From CAZDBA01 sp964503615 (lineage in GTDB: Bacteria; Planctomycetota; Planctomycetia; Pirellulales; Pirellulaceae): a stretch of 64,000 nucleotides of DNA. Below are positions 1-10,800 of the stretch, in pieces (positions within the stretch are counted from its first letter, which is position 1; each line of letters starts with the position of its first letter). The notes below the pieces were generated by a model. The model searched no databases. It was not told the DNA's origin and saw only the letters and a program-made list of their open reading frames with translations. Where the stretch lies: contig CAZDBA010000001.1 of NCBI GenBank assembly GCA_964503615.1, forward strand, positions 1 through 64,000, given 5' to 3'. The position numbers and the translations under genes are program-made.

Positions 1-232
1 ACATCGTCGTTTTGCCTTCGCCGGCCGGAGTGGGTGAAATGGCTGAAACTAAAATCAGCTTGGCATCGGCAACTTTTTTGTCGTCGATCAGAGAAAGTGG
101 AAGCTTCGCTTTCGACTTGCCGTAAAACTGAAGATCATCCGATGGAATATTGAGGATCTTGGCGATTTCATCAATCGGTTTGAGTTCGACTTGGCGAGCG
201 ATATCAATATCAGAAAGTACTTCAGTGGGCAT
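1..232 (-). CDS. fhs: Formate-tetrahydrofolate ligase, N-terminal part (cut by window edge)
   Basis: Read on the minus strand from the ATG at 232, the first 77 codons are open to the window edge. They encode a typical formyltetrahydrofolate synthetase start: SDIDIARQ, then LKPIDEIA, then a YGKSKAK segment, then the strand LILVSAISPTPAGEGKTT, the nucleotide-binding loop of this family (about residues 58-76). The enzyme joins formate to tetrahydrofolate using ATP, feeding one-carbon units to purine synthesis; it is cytosolic. The family is usually about 550-600 residues, so most of the gene lies outside the window. The neighbour downstream in coordinates (363-3140) is on the same strand and ends 130 bases before this start, so co-transcription is possible. 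The family call is strong because of the PTPAGEGKTT motif. Confidence 0.9.
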   Translation of the reverse strand, partial: MPTEVLSDIDIARQVELKPIDEIAKILNIPSDDLQFYGKSKAKLPLSLIDDKKVADAKLILVSAISPTPAGEGKTTM

Positions 233-362
233 ATTTTTATCCGATGATTTAACAGTGGTCCGAGAGTAGTAAAACTACGGGAAGCCAATTTTAGCGAGAA
301 TTGACTCGTTGCGAATCAGGGGGAATGCAAGTGTGAGCGAAAGGTGAGTTTAGCAATTCAGG

Positions 363-3140
363 TTACACGAGTCTATTTAGACGTCTCAATGTCCACTCGA
401 TGCAAAGGGCGGTTGTTATCAAGCCCAGCAACCACATCATCAGTCGCCGATTAAAAAACCGATCAGGAGTGCCAGGCAGAAACGTTATCTGGTCTTGAGG
501 TTGGATCAATTGGGTCGGAAACAAAGGATCGGAGGGATCTACCGTTAGCGAGCCAGTGCCCACGTAATAATGTCCCAGCGTCCGTTCAGCCAACTCGGCC
601 AGTACGGCATCATTTCGCTCAGGTTGTTCCTTTTCCAAATCCGGAATGTCGGACTGCACCTCGGTCGTCAACGTCTCCAAGTCCGGGCTATCGGGTATTG
701 GTAAACTGATTCGATAATTTCCTTGCACTCCAGCAGTAAATCGCCCTCGAAACGAACCGGGACGCACTGCATCCTTCAGACTGGTCAACTCGATCCTTTG
801 CGTCGTTCCATCTGGTTTGAGAACCGAAGCGGAAACCCGTTCGGCAATCAGTGGTTCATCTTGGGCATCACGCAAGATCGCTTGGACTGAAACCTGATCA
901 CCCATCCAGTACCGTTGCCGATCGGTCAATAAAACACCTCGAGTCGAATCACGCAACAGGCGACCTTGCGAAGCCCAGCGAATCAACTTGGTGTAGTACT
1001 CTTCAAAGTAGTCAACATTGATCCGTCTTGTTCTCCAACTCTCACCGCTGGCTTGAAAAAACACGCGGCCAGCTCCGTAGAACTGGTTCGCCATGTAGAT
1101 CGGCAAACGGTTGTCGATCGAAGTCGATGGGTCCGCGAAATAGCTCAAGACGTCCGCGCCCTGCTTTGCTTCGTTCACTGCGTAATAGCCAAACACGCCA
1201 TCGAACTGAGCCCAATTGGCGGCGCTTTCGCTGGCCGATTCGCCCAACCAGAGAAATTCTGACGTCCGCCCTACTCTTGTGAAATCAAGTGGGAACGCTT
1301 GCTCGCCACCAAATCGTCCCAACTTTAAAACGGCACTTCCCTGATTATAAAACGACACGGGATACAGCTTGCGAATCTTGTCAATTGTGTCGTTTCCACG
1401 TGGTTGCCGAGTCCACTCAGGCGTGAAGACTGGACCAGCGACCACGATTAAACCGCCTGCCTTTTCAGCAACCCAACGCTCGAACCAATCGGCTTGGTCG
1501 CTATCCAATTTTCGCCAGTCCGGATCGAACGCAATCACGCAATCGTACTGAAACATCTCTTCACGCGTTTTCGGAAATTCAAACAGTAACTTGTCCGACT
1601 CCTGATCGGCTCCTGTTTTTGCATTCTGTAACCAAACATGCAACGTGACGTCCTTGTCCCGATAAAGCTGGTTGCGCAAAAAGCGAAAGTCTCGCATCGG
1701 CCCGCCTGCGATCAACAACACGACCGTTTTACGATCGACGATCTCAACCATTACGCTACGCTGGTTGTCATGCGGATCTTGATCCCCGTTAACTTCGACG
1801 ATTCGCATCGTGTAACGACGTTTTCCCTGCTCCTGCCCCTGAAGATCGAACTTGATCGAAGCGGGTTGGCCATCAGCCGACAACTTAATTGTCGTTTCTC
1901 CTTCGACCGTTTCCGCCTCGCGCTCTTTGTCATCGACGCTAAATAACTGGACCCGTACAGAAATGTCGCTCAAGCCGTAGCCTTGCACCAAACCTTCCAC
2001 TTGAAATTTGTCACCGGGAAAAACTTGGGAGGGCGCTTGGATATTTGAGACCTCAACATTTTTGGCCGTCTCCGTTGTTCCCACACCGATCGGATAGATC
2101 GGCACCCCTTCGTTATTGGCCAGTTCCGCTGCTCTGGCTGGAGTTGGACCCGTATTGGAGCGCCCGTCCGTTGCCAGCAGAATACCGGCCAACGACCCTC
2201 CTCGTTCTTTGTTGACCACAAATTGAATCGCACTGCCGACTTGAGTCGAAGTGCCCGTAGGGATCAAAGCCTGCTCCCAATCCACTTCCGATTCGACCAA
2301 GTGTTCGTTGTTGACTGCGGGCGATTGGGCCTCTGGTAAAGCTTCCATCGTATCAGGCTTGTCGGTCCAGCCGAGCGAAGTCCACAAGTCGTACCGTGGC
2401 GCGGCCAAATCACAGACGGCAAACACGATCAACGAAACCATAAGGCACAGCACGCTCGCCGTTTGTATCCAAGCCGCTCGATCAGAAACGGGAGGCGAGC
2501 CCAATACCGCCAAATAACTTGCACCGAAAATCACAAACGCGACAAAGAACGCAATTCCGCCCCAGCCAATCGAGGAAGACAGCGCAAGCGAATCAACCTC
2601 GGGTAAGGTGGCTTCTTCCCTTGGCTCTTCAGTCTCTTTTTCGAACGTCGCGACCAGTTCTGGTTGGCTGAAGTCCGCGAATCGGTAGACGTTCACGTCA
2701 TGCTGCGTTCTCAATTGCTCGATCAGCTCGCCGCTTTTTAGGGTGGCAATCACCGAGTCGATTCGTCGCGGTGCAGATGGGTCAATGGTGTCTCGCAGCC
2801 CCATGCTCAAACTCGTATCCACCAAAACGGCAACCTTGGAGTCTTTGACCATTCGTGTTTCCATCCGTTTTTGTGGATGAAGTAGAAACACAATCAACGC
2901 AGCAAACGCCAGCACTCGAAGGGTGGTCAGCAGAACGACTCGACCCCGCGGTAGTTCTCGGCCGTCGCGACGATACATCCAAATTACAAAACCAATTAGT
3001 AGAATAACGACCAAACCAAAGAGGGCCGTCTGCCACCATTGAGTCAAAGGAAAGAGCGGAAGGTATTCCAACACCACCCTCGAATTGTCCGATTGCGCAA
3101 GAAGCGAGTTAAAAACGAATTCGTTGGCAAAGTCGATCAT
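363..3140 (-). CDS. Large membrane-anchored vWA-domain protein, last gene of MoxR set 1
   Basis: 925 residues. Two membrane segments lie near the N-terminus (about 40-55 and 68-88), followed at once by a metal-ion-dependent adhesion site (D108-x-S110-x-S112 in VDTSLSM) of a von Willebrand A domain. Two further hydrophobic segments (about 190-215 and 222-248) interrupt the vWA region, and the rest of the domain resumes near LLATDGRSNTG. A central stretch resembles the glutamine-amidotransferase-like fold seen in such proteins (VVLLIAGGPMRDFRFLRNQL), and a last membrane helix sits at about 900-920. Most of the protein therefore faces the periplasm. The start overlaps the stop of the upstream vWA gene by 4 bases (ATGA), so the two are translationally coupled. 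The exact role is unknown. As the terminal member of a MoxR/DUF58/BatA operon it is inferred to be part of an envelope complex acted on by the MoxR ATPase. Confidence 0.85.
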   Translation of the reverse strand: MIDFANEFVFNSLLAQSDNSRVVLEYLPLFPLTQWWQTALFGLVVILLIGFVIWMYRRDGRELPRGRVVLLTTLRVLAFAALIVFLLHPQKRMETRMVKDSKVAVLVDTSLSMGLRDTIDPSAPRRIDSVIATLKSGELIEQLRTQHDVNVYRFADFSQPELVATFEKETEEPREEATLPEVDSLALSSSIGWGGIAFFVAFVIFGASYLAVLGSPPVSDRAAWIQTASVLCLMVSLIVFAVCDLAAPRYDLWTSLGWTDKPDTMEALPEAQSPAVNNEHLVESEVDWEQALIPTGTSTQVGSAIQFVVNKERGGSLAGILLATDGRSNTGPTPARAAELANNEGVPIYPIGVGTTETAKNVEVSNIQAPSQVFPGDKFQVEGLVQGYGLSDISVRVQLFSVDDKEREAETVEGETTIKLSADGQPASIKFDLQGQEQGKRRYTMRIVEVNGDQDPHDNQRSVMVEIVDRKTVVLLIAGGPMRDFRFLRNQLYRDKDVTLHVWLQNAKTGADQESDKLLFEFPKTREEMFQYDCVIAFDPDWRKLDSDQADWFERWVAEKAGGLIVVAGPVFTPEWTRQPRGNDTIDKIRKLYPVSFYNQGSAVLKLGRFGGEQAFPLDFTRVGRTSEFLWLGESASESAANWAQFDGVFGYYAVNEAKQGADVLSYFADPSTSIDNRLPIYMANQFYGAGRVFFQASGESWRTRRINVDYFEEYYTKLIRWASQGRLLRDSTRGVLLTDRQRYWMGDQVSVQAILRDAQDEPLIAERVSASVLKPDGTTQRIELTSLKDAVRPGSFRGRFTAGVQGNYRISLPIPDSPDLETLTTEVQSDIPDLEKEQPERNDAVLAELAERTLGHYYVGTGSLTVDPSDPLFPTQLIQPQDQITFLPGTPDRFFNRRLMMWLLGLITTALCIEWTLRRLNRLV

Positions 3141-5590
3141 GCTACGGGCCTCGCTCCCGATTGCGAGCCACGATTTCGATTTGTCCTGTTCGTATTATCC
3201 GAATGGTCTGAGCCCAACCGTTTTCTCGAAGCCGAATTACGCTTTTTGCTGGACGGATGCGAACTCGCCCAGTATGCGACGACCATTTCCAAAACAAAAA
3301 ACGCGAACAGGAGCACCAACAGAAACTTGGTCATCGAGGAGGCCAGCTTTTGGACTGGTTCGGGGCTAAACCGATTCCAAAAAGTAAACGTCGGTTTGAC
3401 TTGATCCATTTGAGCCAACACCTGAGAGCGACCTGCCACCGCCATCTCGCTTTCACGCGCGTCGACGTTGACCGCGTAGCGTCGTACCTCTCGCGTGCTA
3501 TCGACGCGGCGCAGCCACATCTCGTAAATGCCAGGGCGAGCCGTATTGAACAGCGAATCGCCGGCCATCGAAAGTTGGCCAACCCAGTTTTGGTTTTCCC
3601 CTCGCGTCAAGCTCTTATCAACAGCAGCTCGCCCCACCTCGTCAGTGGTTGGAACAACCTGCGTCATGTTCGGCGTGTAAGAATCAACCGCCAGCGACTG
3701 CGACAATTCGCAGCCCACTAAATTTTCGTCGGCCGAAAATCGTCCGGCAGCCAGAAAGTTCTCAACCAATAAAACGGTTGGGATAAACGTTGGGTTACTG
3801 ATCCAATTGTTCCAGGGCTTTCCGGCGGTCGTCGTAACGACCATCGTGCGGCCTTGGCCAAACCGCCCCGTCACCATCAGCGGGAGAGATTGATCGCCAC
3901 GGATCGTCGCAACAATCGAGCCCTGTTCTTTCGATTGTTTCTGATCCAAAACCCAATCGCGTGGCGGTTGGTAGGTTTTATAGATCTGCACAAAGTCCCA
4001 AAACTTGTTCCCCGCAAGTGGCTCAATCACCGGGTGGTTGTTCCCAACCAGATCGGGAACTTGTCCCTCCTCTTCCACTTGTTCGGGAACTTCGAAAGTT
4101 CGCTCCAAAGGCATGGGCAGCAGCCCCGCGCCTTGCTTAAATAGTGATTGGTTGTAAAACGCCGGATCGGTTTCGGGGCCAAGGAAAAAGCAAACACCGC
4201 CTCCCAGACTCACAAAGCTCTCCAGATTCGCGACCGCTGTTTGATCCAGGATATCAACGTCCATCAAAAACACGGCGTCAAACTCCTGAAGTTGTTCAAC
4301 ACTAGCGTCACGAAGAAAATCTTTGGTGCGAATCTGGGGTTCGATACCGGTCATCTGTCCCGGATTCATCGCTAAAGCGATTGCGCTGCTTTTAAGGAAA
4401 CGATCGTCATCAATCACTAGCACATTAGCCGCGGCGGCAAAGTTCGTTACGTTCCAGGCGACGTTGTCGATCGCAACGGCATCGTCTGGCAGTTGGGCCA
4501 TAATCACATGTTGACCCACCGAGTTAAAGAAAACAGGAAAGCGAACAGTACCCGTTTTGCCGGGCTCAATCTGCTCAATGAATACGGTTGGCAGGTTTTC
4601 CTTTTGGTTTTCCAAGTCGATAGGGCTGGAGTCCAAGGTGGCTCGTTGAAACTCTTGCGAACTCATTTTGACTTGAACATTTCGCACCGTTTCCGCACCG
4701 CAATTTTTTACCGATAGGCTCAACATCAGCGGCGTGCCCGCAACGCGAACATTTCCGTCCGCCCTCAGCTCGGTGATGGCCAGGTTCGATTCGACCGTAT
4801 CGGCGCAAGATATCAGTTCGACCAACGCACCTGCGTCAGCGACCGTTCGGAGTGATTGTTGGATCTCGTTTGCATTTCCCCAGTCTTTGGTTCGAAAGTC
4901 GCTAAGGAAATAAAGGATCGCATTTTCGTCGTCACGTGCCTCCACCCATTTTTCGACTCGCTTGATCGCATCGCCGGGGCCGACCGAAAACGAAGAGACG
5001 CTCAGGCCTGCCGCAACGTTCTCCAACCGTTCTGAGAACCGGCTGTCTACCGTTTCGCCATCGATGTCAACTAGAAAAGTGCCGTTGCCCGCGCCATCGG
5101 AATTGTCATTTCCAGAACCGTTCCACTCGGTTGGGAACTTGGCTGAAGAATAACGTAACAGCGTGAACCGCTGTCCCTCTCGATCACGGGTGCGGGCGCT
5201 AATCAGTCGCAAAGTCGCAATCGCTCGGTCGAATGCGGATTCGGCGTCGGCTGAATCGGACATAGAAAAACTATCGTCCAGCAATACGTAGTGATGCGTT
5301 GCCTTGCTGCCCAGTATCTTGGCAATCCGATCGTTCTCACAGCCGACGTTGCCCAATAACAGTAACGCCAACAGCAGGCACGCAATTCGGGATAACAGCA
5401 GAAGAAATTGCTTGAGCCAAACCCAGTTGCGGTTCTTTTTATGGCTTTTGAGCAAGAACTCCATGGCCGCCCATTTCACACGCTTGTGTCGCATGACATT
5501 GATCAAATGGATCAATGGTGGAAGCAGCACGAGCCCCGCTACCAGCGCGGCCCAAACTGCAGGCGATGTTGTGAAAATGTTGTTGAGCAT
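3137..5590 (-). CDS. BatA-type membrane protein with vWA domain, MoxR set 1
   Basis: 817 residues. The N-terminus is the paired-helix BatA module: a first helix at about 11-30 (with the LPPLIHL turn), a basic linker ending in the WAAMEFLL segment, and a second helix at about 60-80. A vWA domain follows, with its metal site at D105-x-S107-x-S109 (DDSFSM). A long extracytoplasmic part (about 250-760) ends in a C-terminal helix at about 765-787 and a basic Asn/Arg/Ser-rich tail. BatA proteins are known from Bacteroides aerotolerance loci and are encoded with MoxR ATPases. The gene sits 6 bases after the DUF58 gene and overlaps the next gene by 4 bases, a tight operon. Biochemical function is not known. 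The family assignment is firm; the role in envelope stress or complex assembly is inference. Confidence 0.87.
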   Translation of the reverse strand: MLNNIFTTSPAVWAALVAGLVLLPPLIHLINVMRHKRVKWAAMEFLLKSHKKNRNWVWLKQFLLLLSRIACLLLALLLLGNVGCENDRIAKILGSKATHHYVLLDDSFSMSDSADAESAFDRAIATLRLISARTRDREGQRFTLLRYSSAKFPTEWNGSGNDNSDGAGNGTFLVDIDGETVDSRFSERLENVAAGLSVSSFSVGPGDAIKRVEKWVEARDDENAILYFLSDFRTKDWGNANEIQQSLRTVADAGALVELISCADTVESNLAITELRADGNVRVAGTPLMLSLSVKNCGAETVRNVQVKMSSQEFQRATLDSSPIDLENQKENLPTVFIEQIEPGKTGTVRFPVFFNSVGQHVIMAQLPDDAVAIDNVAWNVTNFAAAANVLVIDDDRFLKSSAIALAMNPGQMTGIEPQIRTKDFLRDASVEQLQEFDAVFLMDVDILDQTAVANLESFVSLGGGVCFFLGPETDPAFYNQSLFKQGAGLLPMPLERTFEVPEQVEEEGQVPDLVGNNHPVIEPLAGNKFWDFVQIYKTYQPPRDWVLDQKQSKEQGSIVATIRGDQSLPLMVTGRFGQGRTMVVTTTAGKPWNNWISNPTFIPTVLLVENFLAAGRFSADENLVGCELSQSLAVDSYTPNMTQVVPTTDEVGRAAVDKSLTRGENQNWVGQLSMAGDSLFNTARPGIYEMWLRRVDSTREVRRYAVNVDARESEMAVAGRSQVLAQMDQVKPTFTFWNRFSPEPVQKLASSMTKFLLVLLFAFFVLEMVVAYWASSHPSSKKRNSASRKRLGSDHSDNTNRTNRNRGSQSGARPVA

Positions 5591-5596
5591 AAACCG

Positions 5597-6499
5597 TTAA
5601 CTTCGTCTTTGCATTGCCAATCGTCGACTGAGGAATTCGGCCAACACCGCTTGCATCGGATCACTTGTTCGCACCAATGAGTAATCACAACCGGCACTGA
5701 TACAGCCCCGCTTCATCGTTTGCAGGAACTCCTCGCATGCGTCGAGGTATCCGTCGCGCAATGTGCGGGGGTTGCAATTCAAAGTCGTCTCGGACTCCAT
5801 GTCTTCGAAACGTGTTGGACCTGTAAATGGGAAATCCAGCTCGTCGTCGTCCATGACATGAAAGATCATAACATCGTGCCCACGTTGTCTTAGAATTCGG
5901 ATGCCACGCAACGTTTGTTCCGGGTCGGCGAAAAAGTCAGAAATAACCACCATCATGCCGCGTCGAGGAAAAGTTTCGGCGACGTTTTCAAAGATCGAAA
6001 ACAGATCAGTTTTGTCCGCGGGCTCGCTGTTAATTAAACCGTCGATGATTGCCAACAAGTGGTTCTTTTTGCTGCGAGTTGGGATCTTGTGTCGAACTTT
6101 GTCGTCGAACGATACCATCCCAATTGCATCTTGTTGTCTTAACACGAGGTAGGCGAGCGAAACGGCGATCGTCGAAGCGTATTCATACTTGTTTAGATGG
6201 CCCTCGCCGTATTGCATGCTGCTGGAGACATCGACGACCAGATTGCAGCGGAGATTCGTGGCCTCCTCGAACTGTTTGATGTACAACCGGTCCTGCCGCG
6301 CCCAGACTTGCCAATCGACATGCCGCAAGTCATCGCCGGCCGCATACTCACGGTGTTGAAGAAACTCAACGCTCTGCCCAAAGTACGGACTGCGATGCAT
6401 GCCCGAGAGAAAACCCTCGACGATATGCTGCGCCCGAAGCTCCATTCGCGAAATTCGCTTGATGGATTCAGGATGCAAAAATCTTTTGGAATCGGGCAT
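5597..6499 (-). CDS. DUF58-domain protein, MoxR set 1
   Basis: 300 residues, without signal peptide or membrane helix, so probably cytosolic. The DUF58 signature is clear at about 44-72: [14 protein letters not shown], then RHVDW and AR. It is followed by a vWA-like metal site D90-x-S92-x-S94 (VVDVSSSM). DUF58 proteins occur nearly always beside MoxR ATPases. The start codon lies inside the 3' end of the MoxR gene (32-base overlap), and the stop is 6 bases before the BatA-type gene, so all four genes are likely one transcript. A paralogue of the same length is at 38226-39122. The function is not established; it is inferred to be an adaptor or client of the MoxR ATPase. Confidence 0.9.
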   Translation of the reverse strand: MPDSKRFLHPESIKRISRMELRAQHIVEGFLSGMHRSPYFGQSVEFLQHREYAAGDDLRHVDWQVWARQDRLYIKQFEEATNLRCNLVVDVSSSMQYGEGHLNKYEYASTIAVSLAYLVLRQQDAIGMVSFDDKVRHKIPTRSKKNHLLAIIDGLINSEPADKTDLFSIFENVAETFPRRGMMVVISDFFADPEQTLRGIRILRQRGHDVMIFHVMDDDELDFPFTGPTRFEDMESETTLNCNPRTLRDGYLDACEEFLQTMKRGCISAGCDYSLVRTSDPMQAVLAEFLSRRLAMQRRS

Positions 6500-7523
6500 C
6501 GCTGGAAAGCTCGTCTTCGCGGGCAGGGGTTTGCTCTACAAGAGTTTGAATCACATCGTCCGAAATGACTCCATCGCTTTGGGCGGCAAAATTGATTGCC
6601 AGCCGATGCCGCAGGACCGGTTTGGCTAAAGCTTGAATATCTTCGACGCTAACATGGGTGCGACCGTGCAACAAAGCTCGGGTCTTGCCGCCCAGGATCA
6701 AAAACTGCACCGCACGTGGCCCTGCACCCCAACCGACTTGATCGTTGACAAATTCGGGAACGCCGGGCGTGCCCACTCGTGTTTGCCGGACCAGTGTTAA
6801 AGCGTAGCGGACAACGTGATCAGAGACGGGAACGGTTCGCACCATCTCCTGCAACTGTAACATTTCTTCGCCGCTGATTACTGAGTCGACCGATTGAGGC
6901 TGTTTGGTCGTGGTCCGTTTTGCGACTTCGAACTCTTCGTCGAAATTCGGATAGTCGACAAAGATCTTGAACATGAACCGATCCTGCTGGGCTTCGGGCA
7001 GCGGATAAGTTCCCTCTTGTTCGATCGGGTTCTGGGTGGCTAGGACAAAAAACGGATCTGGCAACTCATGTTGATTTCGACCCACGGTAACATGTTGTTC
7101 CTGCATTGCTTCTAGCAGTGCAGCTTGAGTCTTGGGTGGGGTACGATTGATCTCATCGGCCAGCACGATGTTTGAAAAGATCGGACCTTGCATGAACCGT
7201 CGTTCTCGCGCGCCGGTCGTTTTGTTCTCTTCGATAATGTCGGTTCCGGTGATGTCCGCCGGCATCAGGTCGGGCGTAAATTGGATGCGACTAAACGAAA
7301 GGTTCAACGTCTTGGCGATCGTGCTGATCATCAACGTCTTGGCAAGCCCCGGAACGCCTTCCAGCAGACAGTGGCCACGGCTGAACATCGAGATCAAAAT
7401 TTGATCGATCACATGCTGCTGCCCCACGATAACTTGCGAAAGCTGGTCAAGGATTTGTTGTCGAGCGTTTTTCAGCCGGTTTACCGCTTGTGGATCAGTC
7501 GGTTCAGGCGTTTGCTCTGACAT
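6468..7523 (-). CDS. MoxR-family AAA+ ATPase, first gene of MoxR set 1
   Basis: 351 residues, cytosolic. The Walker A loop is at 56-63 (GVPGLAKT), the Walker B at about 119-124 (IVLADE) with the [18 protein letters not shown] segment that marks MoxR proteins, and sensor 1 in [23 protein letters not shown]. MoxR ATPases act as chaperone-like remodelers and need vWA-containing partners, which are encoded here by the three downstream genes. It is the first gene of the minus-strand operon 7523 to 363, so its promoter should lie in 7524-7843. It differs from its paralogue at 37122-38153 in the P-loop (LAKT instead of LGKT) and at the C-terminus, so the two sets are old paralogues, not a recent duplication. 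Confidence 0.93.
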   Translation of the reverse strand: MSEQTPEPTDPQAVNRLKNARQQILDQLSQVIVGQQHVIDQILISMFSRGHCLLEGVPGLAKTLMISTIAKTLNLSFSRIQFTPDLMPADITGTDIIEENKTTGARERRFMQGPIFSNIVLADEINRTPPKTQAALLEAMQEQHVTVGRNQHELPDPFFVLATQNPIEQEGTYPLPEAQQDRFMFKIFVDYPNFDEEFEVAKRTTTKQPQSVDSVISGEEMLQLQEMVRTVPVSDHVVRYALTLVRQTRVGTPGVPEFVNDQVGWGAGPRAVQFLILGGKTRALLHGRTHVSVEDIQALAKPVLRHRLAINFAAQSDGVISDDVIQTLVEQTPAREDELSSDARFQKIFAS

Positions 7524-7843
7524 TGATGGACTCCTGGGTAACTTAGGGACGAGTGAGAATGGATTTTAAGCGAGAATGGTTTCTTCTCTCAAAAAGGCGA
7601 ACCCATTCAAACGTAAGGATACTCCAACCGAATCGCGCTCGCTACGGGCAACGCTCGCATCGTGAGGCTGCAAGGCTCCTGCCGAGCCGGAAACGGGCGT
7701 GAGCTGAGAGTCGAAAACGCGGTTGACAAAGCTACCATTGGCTAACCGTTGATCGGTTCGAGTTGTTCAGAGGACCTGATGCGAGTTAAGATAGTCGATA
7801 CGAAAAACGAGTTCGGTAGTCGTTCGGGGAGAAGGTGCCCAAA
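7524..7843. other. Divergent intergenic region between MoxR set 1 and the PQQ protein gene
   Basis: No gene is visible. The 320 bases separate a minus-strand operon from a plus-strand gene, so both promoters should be here, but I see no convincing pair of promoter boxes. A GC-rich stretch at about 7635-7705 carries short imperfect inverted repeats (GCTCGC versus GCGTGAGC) and may be a degenerate dispersed repeat. The ribosome-binding site for the plus-strand gene, GGGGAGAAGG, ends 8 bases before the ATG at 7844. Confidence 0.5.
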
Positions 7844-10800
7844 ATGTGTAAAACGGAAACACTTGCCAAGTGGGGTGCTCGCGTGGGCAAGGCCGGGTTG
7901 ATACTTGCCATTCTTTTTACTGCGCTGTTTGCTCCCGTGGCTGCACTGGGAAAAGTTTGTGTGCTAACAGTCACACAAGCGGACGACTCAATTGAGGACG
8001 AGAATGTTCCCATCTTTGTGCCGCCGCCTCGTGAGTTGTTGCGTCCGATGACTCAGGCATCGAAGGCGATCGAAAAACAAGATTACCCCCGCGCGATTGC
8101 GCTTTTGGGTGAGATCCTTCAGAACGATGAAAACGAAGACTACCTGATGGCTCTGCCCGATCGAGAAGGGAAGATTTCGCGTAGCTTGCGGGCGACGGCT
8201 GCGGAAATGCTGGGCAGCATTCCAGCAAAAGAACGTGAGGTTTATCAATTGCGATACGGTATTCCGGCCGAACAGATGCTGGAAGAAGCGATTTCGGAAA
8301 ACGACTATTTGAAAATCTCGCAGATCGTACGTCGCTTTTTTTATACCGAAGCGGGTTACACCGCCGCGATGCTGTTGGGGCATCATCATCTGGAACAAGG
8401 CCGACCAATCGCTTCTGCTTTTGCATTCCAACGTGTGATCGAATGTGAGCAAGCGCGTAAAAAGTTCGATCCAGAAGCCTCTATTCTGCTCGCCACTTGC
8501 TGGGCATTGGCCGACTCCGAAGTCAAAGCGGTCGATGTCTTGAAAGATCTTCGGCAGCGAAACCGCACCGTCAATATTCGTTTTATGGACCAAGTCGTCC
8601 AACTGCCACGCAAGGATGATCAACTTGGGCAATGGCTGACCGATCTGATCGGAAAAACACCGTTGATGAAAAACCGGGCGGTCGGCCAATGGGTAATCTA
8701 TCGAGGCAACCCACAACGCAACGCTTATGGCGGAAGCGGATTCCCATTGCGCGCACCGCGCTGGGAGGTGCCTGTGCATAACGACCTCGATATCGAGAAT
8801 GCGGTCCGTCGGCAGCAAGAGAAATACGTCTACACGGGTGATGTTACCGTTCCCGCGGTCCAGCCCATTGCGGTCGGGGACACGATCGTGATGCGTACGT
8901 TTAATAAACTGGTTGGAATCGATTTCAAAACCGGCAAACGAACTTGGGTCTTTCCCTCGTTTGATACGGACTTGTTAGACACCGGAGACATTGTTGCCAA
9001 CCAACGACTCAATGCACGTGTCCTGCAACAGCCGATTACGGAGCGAATGTGGCAGGACACTGTTTTTGGCCAAGTCAGCTCGGATGGCGAGCGGATTTTT
9101 TTGATCCCGAACCCAGGGTTTGCTAAATATGAAAGTACACGAATCGTAATCAGCCAAGGTCGCAAAATAAGCGACCCGCTCGGTCAACGTGACACGAACG
9201 AACTCAAGGCAATCGATGTCAGTCGTCAGGGTTCGTTCCTCTGGGAGGTGGGTGGCGAAACGGGTAAAGACGAACCCAAACTCGCGGGTGCCTTTTTCCT
9301 GGGTCCGCCGCTGCCGCTGGACAATGTGCTTTATTCCGTCTGTCAGATGGCCGGCGAAATTCGAGTCGTTGCGATGGAACCGGCTAGTGGCAGAATGCTT
9401 TGGTCGCAACAATTGGCCAGTACACAAGGGCGCAATGCGTCCTCGCAAAACGAAAACCGTCGGTTGGCAGGAGCCTCGCCCAGCTTTTCTGATGGGATCC
9501 TGGTTTGTCCGACAAACGTGGGTGCCGTAGTTTCTATGGAACTTTCGACGCGCAGTTTGCTGTGGGGGTATCAACACTCTCATCCGAACGCAGCGGTTTC
9601 GCAAATTTCACCAACGCAAAAATCGGGGCATCGCAGAATTGGTGGATACTGGCGCGACTCGATGGTAACGATCGCCAACGGCAAAGTTGTTTACACACCA
9701 GTCGACAAACAGGAACTGGTTTGTTTAGACCTCTCGACGGGGCTGCAAGTTTGGAAATCGGAGACGGGTGTTCCTCGTTCCGGCGTGCCGCGTAAAGACT
9801 CTATCTACGTGGGGTGCATCGATGCAGGCCAAATCGTATTGGTGGGAGTCGACCACGCGCGAGGTATCGATATCGAAACGGGAATCGAGTCATGGGAGAT
9901 CGACACGCAACAATATGGCAGGCCCAGTGGCCGCGGATATGGTTGCAAAGGTAGCTACTTTTACCCGACGACCGACAAACGTATTTTGCGATTGGATATT
10001 GAAAAAGGAGTCGTCGCCCAAGACGTTCCGACGAACGATGTTCTTGGAAATTTGATTTGCTATCAAGGCGACGTGATTAGTCATGGAGCGACAACGGTCA
10101 CCACGTTCCCGCAGGACGAAACTAGTGCCGCTATGGTCAAAAAGGCGAAAGCTCTGGACAGGATGACACCGGAGCTTTGGGTTTTGGACGCGCAATTGCT
10201 CATGCAAAAAAACGAGCTGCGTGAGGCGGTCAGCAGCATCGAGCAGGCTCATACTCAGAAGCCAAGTGTACTGTCTGCAAAGATTTTGGCTGAGCTGATG
10301 GTCCAGTCGATCCGTAGTGACTTTGAATTTGGTATGCAGTTGGCCAAAAAATATCCGACACTGCTCAAGACGGAGAATCAGTCCGAATTTTTGGTAGCCA
10401 AAATCGACGGCATGATCGAGCGAGGCGAGTCAGAGTTAGCGTTGGATGAGATCCAGCGACTATTGGAACCGGCCGACCAATTCCTGGCACAGCGGAGTGA
10501 GCGTTTCGTCAACGTACCAGAAGAGGCGATGAAGATCCGCATCGACCGTTGGGTCAGCCTAAGGTTGAACACGATCTTGCAGAACGGGACTGATGAACAA
10601 AAAAGCAATACATTGGAACGACTTGCCGATACGATAAACCGGTCAACGTTGGCCGATGCAAAGGCGAGGTTTGAGTTGTACAGGATCGTCGGCTTGGCGA
10701 ATGTTCCGGCCGAACAGGTCTTCGAACTGGGGCGGGAACTTGTCAGCAAAGGTTTCCGAGTTCAAGGCCTGCGTTCGTTTCAATTCCTCGAAACGCTTAG

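Noticed and set aside
88..288. A 66-residue minus-strand ORF
   Set aside because: It overlaps the formate-tetrahydrofolate ligase start in another frame; only the ligase frame gives a recognisable protein.
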